A stretch of 64,000 nt of DNA from Microvirga pudoricolor. GTDB taxonomy: Bacteria; Pseudomonadota; Alphaproteobacteria; Rhizobiales; Beijerinckiaceae. The stretch lies in assembly GCF_016892705.1 (NCBI RefSeq), contig NZ_JAFEMB010000001.1, positions 1,364,001-1,428,000 on the forward strand. The letters are read 5' to 3'. The notes under the pieces were generated by a model. It did no database searches. It was not told where the DNA came from and saw nothing but the letters and a program-made list of their open reading frames with translations. Position 1 is the first letter of the stretch; each line of letters starts with the position of its first letter. This document shows positions 1-8,330 of this stretch, piece after piece. The position numbers were made by a program, and so were the translations under genes.

Positions 1-1
1 C

Positions 2-3000
2 ACGAGCGTTAGTCTTGCTGCTGTAACCTGCTCCTTCGCCGCGCTCGGAGCAAGCCCGGTGAGCGCTGATCCTCATATTCGTGTGATCCAGCAAGGCACA
101 AATGGGCGTGACCAGGAATGGTCCACGGATGCTCTCACAACGCCAGGCGGAAACGGCGCCTCGATTGACCGAACCCTCTCCGCTCCAATCTTCATGCAGT
201 GGGACAGCAGAGGTTACATCCCTCTCGGGCGGCAGAGCCGGAATTACATCGGCTCCGCTATTGAGATAGGTTCAATTGGAGGCGACGGCGGGGGGGCGGC
301 TCGCAACGACGCCCGCATCATCGGCAAGCCGGGCGGCAATGGGGGAGACGTCTCTGCCGTTCTGAACGGAGACGTCACCGGGCAGTATCGGCCTGGGCCT
401 GACAAGGTCGAGGTCATGGTCACATCGACCAGGACCGTGAAGAAAGGCAAGAAGACGGTCGTCGAGACGTACCAACGTCCTCAAACCTATGCGACGAGTC
501 TCCTTCCAACTCTCCCACTGATCGCCGTCTATTCCATCGGTGGCAACGGTGGCACCTCTTTCGATCGCGTCGGGCAGGGAGGGGCTGGCGGCACAGTCAC
601 GTTGACACTCGCGGGCATTGCTTCCGCCAATGCATGGGATTCCCCTATCGTGCACCTGCGCTCGATCGGCGGATCGGATCACACCTTCAAGCCTGGAATA
701 TCGCACGGGTCGACCGCGGACCGCGTCGCTCTGGACACGGGCGGCAACGGGGGCGCCGTCACCGCCCACATCATGGCGGGCGGCAAGATTTTGGCCGATG
801 GGGCCAACTCTCCAGGCCTTGTCGCCGAGTCGCGGGGTGGACATGGCGGGACGACCGGAGACGCGAACTCGAGCGCTCCGTTGGCATCCAACGGGGGCAA
901 CGGCCGGAGCGTCACCTTCACGAACCATGGCGAGATCGCCACGAAAGGCGATCGATCCATGGGGGCCATCCTGCAATCCGTGGGTGGCCTCGGAGGCGAT
1001 AACAGTGCCCGGAGCGGAGGATACGCAGGCGGCAGCGGCGGCGACGCAGGCAGCGTCGCCGCGACGATAGCGTCCAACGGCAAGATCACGACATCGGGTG
1101 CTTACGCATTCGGTCTCGTGGCTCAGGCCATCGGGGGCGCGGGCGGCAGGGGCGCCGGGGGCTTCTTTGTCGGAGGCGAAGGCGGCTCGGCCGGCGACGG
1201 CGGTACGGTGAGGGTGACGAATCTCGGAAGCATCGAGACCAAAGGCGAAGGCGCGGCTGGCCTTGTGGCGCAGAGCACGGGCGGCGGGACCGGCGGTTCC
1301 ATCCAGATCGGCCAGATCGCAAAGATCGACGGCAGCGGCGGCGGCGTCGGGGGCAAAGGCGGCTTTCTCTTCTTTGGCGGCGGCGGACAGGGCGGAAAGG
1401 GCGGCGATGGCAAAGAGGTCAACGTCATCAACGAGGGTTCCATCACCACGAGCGGGAATGCCGCGTTCGGCATCTTGGCTCAGAGCGTTGGCGGCAGCGG
1501 CGGCACAGGGGGAAGAGGGGCGAGCTATGGCTTCCTGCTCGGTGGAAGCACCGGCGGTGACGGCGGGGGCGGTGGTAACGGGGGCAGCGTCAATGTCGGC
1601 CAGAAGGACCTTCTCGAGCCTCTCGCCGCGATCGATCCGTCCAAAGACTCCATCAACAGGATCATCACGACCGGAAAATCAGCAAGCGCCATCCTCGGGC
1701 AGAGCGTCGGCGGCGGCGGCGGCTTCGGAGGAACCGCGAACACCGCGAGCGCCGGGGTTTTCGGCGCGATTTCCATCGCCGTCGGAGGCGATGGCGGCAA
1801 AGGCGGCGACGGGGGCAACGCAACAGTCGATAACGTCTCGTCGTTGAACACGACCGGCCAGGCGTCCCATGGGATTGAGGTCCGCAGTGTCGGCGGCGGC
1901 GGCGGCAAGGCAGGTGACGCCTCCGCTTATGCCGTCGCCGGAGCCCCTCCCGGCTACCCATCCGTCAGTTTTGCATTCTCCGTCGGAGGTACGGGTGGTA
2001 ATGGCGGTAACGCGAAACTGGCCAAAGCCGTGAACCGCGCAGACATCTCGACCGAGGGCCAAAAGGCTTATGGCATCCTCGCTCAAAGCATCGGCGGCGG
2101 CGGCGGCTCAGTCGGCAGCTCGCAGGCGATTGCCGATACCGTCGGTTTGTATAAAAACCTGGATGTCGCTGTTGCGGTTGGCGGCCGCGCCGGAGGTGGC
2201 GGTAATGGCGGTGCCTCCAGGATCGTCAATGCCAGTACGGTAACCACGAAAGGCGCCTTCTCGACCGGTATTCTCGGCAGCAGCGTCGGCGGCGGGGGCG
2301 GAGAGGGAGGGCTCGCGAGCTCATCCACGGAGAAGAGTCTCAGCAGCTACATCACGACGCCGACGCTCGGTGCCGTCAATACAGGCAAAACGGTCGGAAT
2401 CTCGGCGGCGCTGGGCGGGACCGGAGGCAAGGGCGGCAGCGGGAACACCGTGACGGTCAAGAATCTATCGACCGTGGATACGAAGGGCATCGAGGCGACG
2501 GGGATCTTTGCCCAGAGCGTTGGCGGCGGCGGCGGCCGGGCTGGAGGCTATCTCAGCAAGGGCTCGAAGGATCTGTCACTGAACGTCGGCGGCTCCCGCT
2601 TGAAGGACGACAAGGACGGTGGCGGAGGCGACGGCGGTGCTGTCGAGGTCACCAACGCGCCCAAGGCGACAATCACGACGGACGGCCACGGCGCAACGGG
2701 AATCTTTGCCCAGAGCGTCGGCGGCGGCGGCGGTGTCGGTGGATCCTGGGCCGGAACCCAGCAAGCCCCCAAGCTGACTCTCAGCACCATCAAAGGCATC
2801 GCCAGCGCAGCGAAGACAGGCTGGGCAGCCTGGGAAGGGAAACTTTTCGAGACCAAGGAGAGCCTCGACCCGGCCGTCAAGCTTGCCCAGAAGGTCGCCG
2901 CCCTCGAGAACGCCAAGGGCATCTGGAAGAACCTGAAGGGTACGGTCGATGTTGGGGGAGCCTTCTACGACACCTTGAAGAAAGAGATTCAGGATCAGTT

Positions 3001-5251
3001 GAAGCCCGTCATCGGCGAAGTGAAGAAAAATGACGGCAAATTTCCGTTGACGCTCTCCGTCGCCGTGGGAGGAAGCGGAGGCAAGGGCGGCGCCGGGAAA
3101 GGCGTGAGCGCGACGAATGCCGGCTCGGTGGGGACGGAGGGCAATTCCGCCTATGGCATCTTCGCGCAATCGGTCGGGGGCGGGGGCGGTTTTGGCGGCG
3201 GAGCCGTCGGATCGAGCAGCACGACCTACAGCGCACAAATCAATGTCGGCGGAACCGGAGGCGAGGGTGGTGAGAGCGCTAAGGCCGCCGTCACCAATTC
3301 CGGAAGCGTCATCACGAAAGGCGCCGGGTCCATTGGCCTGTTCTCTCAGAGCGTTGGGGGCGGCGGTGGCGTAGGCGGCACCGCAGCCAATCCAAGCGTG
3401 TTCTCGGGAGCAGTCGGCTTCGCGCTCGGCGGTACCTCGGGGAAGTTGTCCGATGCGGGTGCCGCAACGATCACAAACTCAGGAACCGTGGCCACCCAAG
3501 GCAAGGAAGCGCATGGCCTCGTCGCTCAAAGCATCGGCGGCGGTGGGGGCGTCTACTTCGCAAAGAAGGAAGGCATCATCGACGCTTCCGAGATCCAAAA
3601 GATCATCAATGACGACCCGGCCTTCAAGCACAAACAGATCAACAGCGAACAGGCCAAGATCCTCGTGGAGTCGCTTGCCGAGTGGCTCGGTGTCGGCACG
3701 CCTCAAACCACCACGACGAAAAGCACGCAACCCTTCAAGTCGTTCAGCGTAGAGGCTGGCCTGGGAGGGCGAGCCTTCACCGGGGGCAATGCCGGCGCCG
3801 TCAGCGTCACTCATTCGAAATCGATCTCGACCGAGGGTGTAGGAGCCATCGGAATCTTCGCACAGAGTGTCGGCGGGGGCGGCGGCTTCGGCAGCGACGT
3901 GAGCCCGCTGGACCGTGCGGCAAGCAAATGGTCGCTCGGCGGCACCGAGGGCGTGCGCGGGAACGGTGGGGCCGTCAATGTCACGTTTGACGGGCGGGCA
4001 TCGATCACGACCGCAGGTGCGGGCGCGACGGGCGTCTTCCTCCAGTCGATCGGCGGCGGCGGCGGGTATGGCGGAACTGGCAGTGGATCCTTTTCCGTCG
4101 TCGATGCAAAAGGGGACACCCAGTATATGCCCGATCCTGACGGATTTGGCATCGGCACGTACCAGACCCTCTATTACGGCACTTCAGGCAATGGTGGTCC
4201 CATTTCCGTCAATATGGGGAACTCAGGCGGAGGGCATGTGACCATCACGACCGCGGGCCCCCGAGCACACGGATTGTTCGCGCAAAGCCTGGGCGCCGGT
4301 GGGGGAACCGCCTTCATCATCGACGCGTCCAACCCGGCCGTCTCCAGTGACGCTAAAAGCCGCAACGCTGACGAAATGCAGGGGCAAGGTGGTACCATCA
4401 CGGTGAGCACCAAAGGCGACATTCTCGCAAAGGGCCCAGGGTCCTACGGTGTGTTCCTGCAAAGCGGCGTCCAGAAGTCGGATGGCACGCTCGATGCCAC
4501 GCGACTTGGGGGCACCATCCGGTTGAAGCATTCCGGCAGGATCGAAGGCGGGGCGAAGGATGGTGCTGCGATCCGGATCGATGGAGGCCTCCAGAACGAG
4601 ATCACCCTTTTGGCCGGGTCCCATGTCCAGGCCGAGTCCGGCAAGGCGATCATGGGATCTTATGCGAAGGAGACCGTGGTGAACGGTGGTACGCTCATCG
4701 GTGACATTGACCTCGTGAGCGGTGGAACCAACGAAGCGAACACGTTCGCCAATACAGGGAGCGCGACGTATCAGAGCGGCATGGGCGATACGAGCCTGAA
4801 GCTGGGGCGGGGTGGTCGTTTTACGAATTCCGGCGCGTTGAACATCGCCGGCTCCGACATGATCGGATCCCTGGCCATCGCGCCTGGGGGAACGGCCAGC
4901 CTCGGCGGCAGCCTCATCGTCGATGTCAACAGCCTCGCGACGGCCCCCAAGGATCGCAGCGATCTCCTGACCGGACAGGATGTCACGCTCCAGGGCGTCG
5001 TTGTCCGGCCCCGGGCGGTCCAAGGTCTGCTGCCCGGACAGTTCACGGTCATCTCAGCCACCCGCCTCGACGACACGTTCGGCGCACAGGGACAGGGACC
5101 AGCCGTGAAAGCGGAAGGCAACCCTGGGAGCCCCTTCAGCTGGTCGGCCAGTCGGCACGGCTCTGATGTCAGGATTGCGCCATCGGCTGGCTTCTCCCAG
5201 GCAGCTTCCGGCGCGCTGACGCCCACGGAGCAATCCGTCGTCGACACATAG
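2..5251 (+). CDS. Giant autotransporter passenger domain (5' end outside window; ends at in-frame TAG)
   Basis: Secreted passenger of a very large type Va autotransporter. The frame is open from the left edge (first complete codon at base 2), so the true start is upstream. The visible first residues are the hydrophobic core and end of a signal peptide, closing with SPVSA before DPH; a GTG at 59 would cut that signal off and is a poor start. The body is about 15 imperfect repeats of 70-110 residues. Each has an N-G-S-I-T-T-K-G-like strand and then a GIFAQSVGGGGG-like turn, the pattern of a glycine-rich right-handed beta-helix. Two stretches (about 2780-3050 and 3560-3730) are Gly-poor and Lys/Glu-rich and look helical. 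The frame ends with TAG at 5249-5251, at the passenger/barrel linker, and the matching barrel continues in the same frame. Family is certain; whether the protein is functional is not. Confidence 0.85.
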   Translation, partial: TSVSLAAVTCSFAALGASPVSADPHIRVIQQGTNGRDQEWSTDALTTPGGNGASIDRTLSAPIFMQWDSRGYIPLGRQSRNYIGSAIEIGSIGGDGGGAARNDARIIGKPGGNGGDVSAVLNGDVTGQYRPGPDKVEVMVTSTRTVKKGKKTVVETYQRPQTYATSLLPTLPLIAVYSIGGNGGTSFDRVGQGGAGGTVTLTLAGIASANAWDSPIVHLRSIGGSDHTFKPGISHGSTADRVALDTGGNGGAVTAHIMAGGKILADGANSPGLVAESRGGHGGTTGDANSSAPLASNGGNGRSVTFTNHGEIATKGDRSMGAILQSVGGLGGDNSARSGGYAGGSGGDAGSVAATIASNGKITTSGAYAFGLVAQAIGGAGGRGAGGFFVGGEGGSAGDGGTVRVTNLGSIETKGEGAAGLVAQSTGGGTGGSIQIGQIAKIDGSGGGVGGKGGFLFFGGGGQGGKGGDGKEVNVINEGSITTSGNAAFGILAQSVGGSGGTGGRGASYGFLLGGSTGGDGGGGGNGGSVNVGQKDLLEPLAAIDPSKDSINRIITTGKSASAILGQSVGGGGGFGGTANTASAGVFGAISIAVGGDGGKGGDGGNATVDNVSSLNTTGQASHGIEVRSVGGGGGKAGDASAYAVAGAPPGYPSVSFAFSVGGTGGNGGNAKLAKAVNRADISTEGQKAYGILAQSIGGGGGSVGSSQAIADTVGLYKNLDVAVAVGGRAGGGGNGGASRIVNASTVTTKGAFSTGILGSSVGGGGGEGGLASSSTEKSLSSYITTPTLGAVNTGKTVGISAALGGTGGKGGSGNTVTVKNLSTVDTKGIEATGIFAQSVGGGGGRAGGYLSKGSKDLSLNVGGSRLKDDKDGGGGDGGAVEVTNAPKATITTDGHGATGIFAQSVGGGGGVGGSWAGTQQAPKLTLSTIKGIASAAKTGWAAWEGKLFETKESLDPAVKLAQKVAALENAKGIWKNLKGTVDVGGAFYDTLKKEIQDQLKPVIGEVKKNDGKFPLTLSVAVGGSGGKGGAGKGVSATNAGSVGTEGNSAYGIFAQSVGGGGGFGGGAVGSSSTTYSAQINVGGTGGEGGESAKAAVTNSGSVITKGAGSIGLFSQSVGGGGGVGGTAANPSVFSGAVGFALGGTSGKLSDAGAATITNSGTVATQGKEAHGLVAQSIGGGGGVYFAKKEGIIDASEIQKIINDDPAFKHKQINSEQAKILVESLAEWLGVGTPQTTTTKSTQPFKSFSVEAGLGGRAFTGGNAGAVSVTHSKSISTEGVGAIGIFAQSVGGGGGFGSDVSPLDRAASKWSLGGTEGVRGNGGAVNVTFDGRASITTAGAGATGVFLQSIGGGGGYGGTGSGSFSVVDAKGDTQYMPDPDGFGIGTYQTLYYGTSGNGGPISVNMGNSGGGHVTITTAGPRAHGLFAQSLGAGGGTAFIIDASNPAVSSDAKSRNADEMQGQGGTITVSTKGDILAKGPGSYGVFLQSGVQKSDGTLDATRLGGTIRLKHSGRIEGGAKDGAAIRIDGGLQNEITLLAGSHVQAESGKAIMGSYAKETVVNGGTLIGDIDLVSGGTNEANTFANTGSATYQSGMGDTSLKLGRGGRFTNSGALNIAGSDMIGSLAIAPGGTASLGGSLIVDVNSLATAPKDRSDLLTGQDVTLQGVVVRPRAVQGLLPGQFTVISATRLDDTFGAQGQGPAVKAEGNPGSPFSWSASRHGSDVRIAPSAGFSQAASGALTPTEQSVVDT
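5249..5251 (+). other. In-frame TAG between autotransporter passenger and barrel
   Basis: The passenger frame and the barrel frame are the same (both phase 2). Reading through TAG gives a normal linker: TPTEQSVVDT, stop, QSAWDNGSTDKAGLFATLAN, which has the usual TPTEQ...Q.AWD.G...LFA.LA pattern of rhizobial autotransporters. TAG is one C-to-T change away from CAG (Gln). Confidence 0.85.
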
Positions 5252-6298
5252 CAAAGCGCCTGGGATAATGGCTCGACCGACAAGGCCGGTCTCTTCGCGA
5301 CGTTGGCCAACGTCACCTCCCCGCAAGATTATCAGACAGCCATCGACAGCACATCCACGGAAAGCCAGCACCAGCCGGTTGTGTCGCAAGCGATGCTGGC
5401 CCGGACATCCATGAACCACGCCATGAGTTGTCCCATTTTTGTCGATGGCGGCACGATGATCGGCGAAAGCCAATGCGTCTGGGCCCGCGTCACGGGCCAT
5501 CGTGCCAAGACCTTCGAGTCACGAACGACCGATGGTTTCACTCAGAACGGCCTCGACTTCCGTGTCGGCGCGCAATGGGAGGTGAAGCAGGATTGGTTTC
5601 TCGGGGCGACGGCGGCTTACAGCGAAACCGATGGCTCAAGCCAGGATGGCTTCACCGCCACGGATGGCAAAGGCGGTGACGTCTCGATCGCCCTGAAGCA
5701 TCAGCGTGGCCCCTGGCTCATCGCCGGATCGTTCCATCTCGGATACAGCTCGAATGACATTTCCAATCGTTTCGATGTGGGTGATGTCGTCTGGAACGCC
5801 CGGGCGAACGCCGATCTCTGGACAGCTGCCGCCAAGGCACGGGTAGCTTACGAGTTTGCTTTCCCGGCTTGGTATGTCCGGCCTTATCTCGACATGGACC
5901 TCATCTATACGTCCATGGCAGGCTACGCGATACCAGGTGACCTGTTCTCATTGAAAGTGGGCAGGATGCAGGACTGGACCTTGGCCGTTCGGCCTGCCGT
6001 CGAAATCGGTACGCGCATCGAGTTGAGCGACATGGGCTGGCTGCGCCCTTACGCAAGCATCGGCTTCAGTCAGTTTTCCGACAGCAATCTAGCGGCCAGC
6101 GTCCAGATCTACGATGACATGCCGGACAATCATGCCTTCCGATCGACACCTGCCATGCCTGAAACCTTGCTCGATGTCGGCGTAGGCATGCAGTTGTTTG
6201 CCCATGGCAAGTATGAACTTCGCGGTGAATACAAGAGCCAGATTGGTGATCAATTCCTCAGCCATGACGCCAGTCTGAGGCTCTCGATCGGGTTCTGA
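5252..6298 (+). CDS. Autotransporter beta-barrel domain, cut off from its passenger by TAG
   Basis: C-terminal translocator of the preceding passenger (PF03797-type), about 348 codons from the TAG to the stop. It shows the two conserved cysteines (MSCPIFV...ESQCVWARV), alternating amphipathic strands, and a final Phe (LRLSIGF) that serves as the barrel assembly signal. No good start exists inside: a TTG at 5303 and an ATG at 5393 both lack a Shine-Dalgarno sequence, and neither would supply a signal peptide. The barrel can therefore reach the outer membrane only if the TAG is read through or is not real. No other lesion is visible in either half, so decay, if any, is recent. Treat as one gene with the passenger; pseudogene status is open. 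Confidence 0.8.
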   Translation, partial: QSAWDNGSTDKAGLFATLANVTSPQDYQTAIDSTSTESQHQPVVSQAMLARTSMNHAMSCPIFVDGGTMIGESQCVWARVTGHRAKTFESRTTDGFTQNGLDFRVGAQWEVKQDWFLGATAAYSETDGSSQDGFTATDGKGGDVSIALKHQRGPWLIAGSFHLGYSSNDISNRFDVGDVVWNARANADLWTAAAKARVAYEFAFPAWYVRPYLDMDLIYTSMAGYAIPGDLFSLKVGRMQDWTLAVRPAVEIGTRIELSDMGWLRPYASIGFSQFSDSNLAASVQIYDDMPDNHAFRSTPAMPETLLDVGVGMQLFAHGKYELRGEYKSQIGDQFLSHDASLRLSIGF

Positions 6299-6514
6299 CG
6301 CTCGAACTGGTTGAGCCTGTCCGTGCCTGCGCTCCCATCGAGAGTGGCCTCGACATCATTCGGAGGGGAGTGCAGCTCCAGCTGGTTCGCGCTCCTGTCT
6401 GCATGGGCGGATACGATGCGGCGAGATGGACAAACACATTGATGGATGATCGGCTTCAAGATTCGGCCGTCATGGATCCAATGCGATTGCCGAAATCCCA
6501 GAAAACATTTTCCG

Positions 6515-8212
6515 CTACGCAGGCGACCATTGGAAGGGATGATCCGGTAAGCCTTTTACGCCTGTATCGATGGCAAAAACGCTGCCCGAGAGCGGGGCCT
6601 CCTGTAACTGTTGACTCGAGAGGCGGATCCTGGCCGACGTGATGAACAGCGTCGAGAGGTCTGGGCCGCCGAACGTGCAACTCGTCGGGCGGGGCACCGG
6701 AACGCTGATGGCCCTGTCCACCGTTCCATCCGGAGCATACCGGATGATCCGCCAGCCATCCCATTGCGCGCTCCAGACGAAACCCTCCGCATCCACCGTC
6801 AAGCCATCAGGGACGCCCATGTTCTCGGGTGTCTGGGCGAAAACCCGCCGACGTGAGATCGTACCGTTCTCAAGATCGAAGTCGTAGACGAAGATCGTTC
6901 GGGCCATTGAGTCGGTGAAGTACATGGAAGCGTTATCCGGACTCCAGCCGATGCCGTTCGAGATGCCGATACCCGTTTCCATGCGGTCGATCCGGCCGCG
7001 CGCGTCCAGGCGATAGAGACTCCCTGCACCCGGCGTGACCGCCATGTCCATCGTTCCTGCCCAGAAACGTCCGAGGGCATCACACTTGCCGTCGTTGAAC
7101 CGGTTACCAGGCTTGTCGGCCTCCGGATCGCCGATGGGGGACTTTCGGCCGGTAGCCGGATCAAAGAGTGAAAATCCGGTCTGTGAGGCGATCACGAGCC
7201 CTCCCGCGCTGCATTCTGCAAAAGCGCCGACAATTTCCGGCATGGGCACGACGACGTCGCTCCCTTTGATCGGATCCGACAGGTGGATGGCGGGAGCCAG
7301 GATGTCGATCCATTTGAGCGAAGCGTCCTTTCGGCTCCAGAAAGGCCCCTCCCCGAGGAAGGCGCTTGAACGAACGACGCAGGAAGCAGACGGTTGGTTT
7401 GCCATGTGAGCCTTCGGAGGCTGGATCGGTTGCGTAAAGGCAGCTTGTCCCGTGATGCGCTGCGCCGACCGCAGCAGGTCCGGGCCCAACTCATGCAGTC
7501 GCTCGGCACTCATGCGAAAGGCAGGACCGACGATCGCAATCACGCCAACGGGACGGTTGGCCCGGTCCAGGATCGGAGCCGCGACGGAGCAAAGACCGTC
7601 CTGCCACTCCTGATCCTCGATGGCGTAGCGCCGTGCTTTCGTGACGTCGAGTTGTGCGCGGAACGTGTCTCTGTCCACGATCGTCGTCGTCGTCAAGGGC
7701 TCGAAGGAAATCGCCTCGACAAGGGCGTCGAGGCGATGAGGCTCCATGAAGGCCAGAACAGCCTTCCCGGCAGCTGTGCAATACACCGGCATCCGCAAGC
7801 CCTCTGAGATGCCGAGCGGATAGGACTGCGGGTTGCTGACAACCTGCTCGCAGGACAGGCTTTCTCTCTCGCCGACGGCAAAGAAGATCAGCTCGCCTGT
7901 GAGCGCATGAAGGCGGATGAGCTCAGGTTCGGCCAGCGCCTTGAGATCGAGCTCTGCCGTGGACCACCGCGCATATTCGACGAGACGCCATCCGAATCGA
8001 TAGCGGGCATCCTTGTTGTCGAAGCGGATCGTCCCATGGTCAGTCAGAGCGGCGAGTATCCGATGCAAGGTGCCTTTAGGCAGGCCCGTCGCCTTTCCGA
8101 TCTCCGAGAAGGTCATGCTTCCTCCCCCGTCGGCGAGAGCATCCAGGATCCCGAGCCCTTTCTGAAGGGCCGCCGTCCCGCGCGCCGCCGCGTTGTCATC
8201 CGATTCACTCAA
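6515..8212 (-). CDS. IclR-type regulator fused to SMP-30/gluconolactonase domain
   Basis: 565-residue fusion. Residues 13-75 are an IclR winged helix (AALQKGLGILDAL, then LPKGTLHRIL), 85-255 the IclR effector-binding domain, and about 276-565 an SMP-30/regucalcin six-bladed propeller of the sugar-lactone hydrolase type. Likely metal ligands are E288 in LGEGP, N419 in SNGIGWSPD and an Asp in VPDGLTVD. The start is TTG with GGAGG six bases upstream (8219-8223). An ATG at residue 270 (7405) with AAGG six bases upstream could also give the lactonase alone. The gene is divergent from a sugar ABC operon and is probably both its regulator and its lactonase, so the ligand may be the lactone or acid that it makes or consumes. 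Domain calls are firm; substrate unknown. Confidence 0.88.
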   Translation of the reverse strand: MSESDDNAAARGTAALQKGLGILDALADGGGSMTFSEIGKATGLPKGTLHRILAALTDHGTIRFDNKDARYRFGWRLVEYARWSTAELDLKALAEPELIRLHALTGELIFFAVGERESLSCEQVVSNPQSYPLGISEGLRMPVYCTAAGKAVLAFMEPHRLDALVEAISFEPLTTTTIVDRDTFRAQLDVTKARRYAIEDQEWQDGLCSVAAPILDRANRPVGVIAIVGPAFRMSAERLHELGPDLLRSAQRITGQAAFTQPIQPPKAHMANQPSASCVVRSSAFLGEGPFWSRKDASLKWIDILAPAIHLSDPIKGSDVVVPMPEIVGAFAECSAGGLVIASQTGFSLFDPATGRKSPIGDPEADKPGNRFNDGKCDALGRFWAGTMDMAVTPGAGSLYRLDARGRIDRMETGIGISNGIGWSPDNASMYFTDSMARTIFVYDFDLENGTISRRRVFAQTPENMGVPDGLTVDAEGFVWSAQWDGWRIIRYAPDGTVDRAISVPVPRPTSCTFGGPDLSTLFITSARIRLSSQQLQEAPLSGSVFAIDTGVKGLPDHPFQWSPA

Positions 8213-8225
8213 GCCGAACCTCCGC

Positions 8226-8254
8226 TTGACACCCCTCTAAACCCCGATCATTAT
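8226..8254 (+). promoter_or_regulatory. Candidate promoter of the sugar ABC operon
   Basis: TTGACA (8226-8231), 17 bases, then CATTAT (8249-8254), pointing toward the substrate-binding protein gene at 8331. The tandem inverted repeats that follow would sit over the transcription start. Confidence 0.45.
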
Positions 8255-8256
8255 CA

Positions 8257-8292
8257 GTTCCACAATATAAAACAAGTTCTACATTATAGAAC
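8257..8292. promoter_or_regulatory. Two tandem inverted repeats, probable IclR operators
   Basis: GTTCTA-CATTA-TAGAAC (8276-8292) is a perfect 6+5+6 inverted repeat. GTTCCA-CAATA-TAAAAC (8257-8273) is a weaker copy with the same geometry, centred 19 bases away. Both lie between the divergent IclR-SMP30 gene and the ABC operon, just downstream of the candidate -10, where a bound dimer pair would repress. Confidence 0.6.
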
Positions 8293-8330
8293 CAATGGTT
8301 ACCGAGGAACGTAGAAACGAGGAGGGTGAC

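Noticed and set aside
59..61. GTG at 59 as the start of the autotransporter
   Set aside because: The frame is open upstream to the window edge and the upstream residues are a signal-peptide core; starting at 59 would remove it.
1000..4300. Repetitive DNA suggesting a CRISPR or satellite array
   Set aside because: The repeats are degenerate codons for Gly-rich protein motifs inside one long reading frame, not DNA-level repeats with constant spacers.
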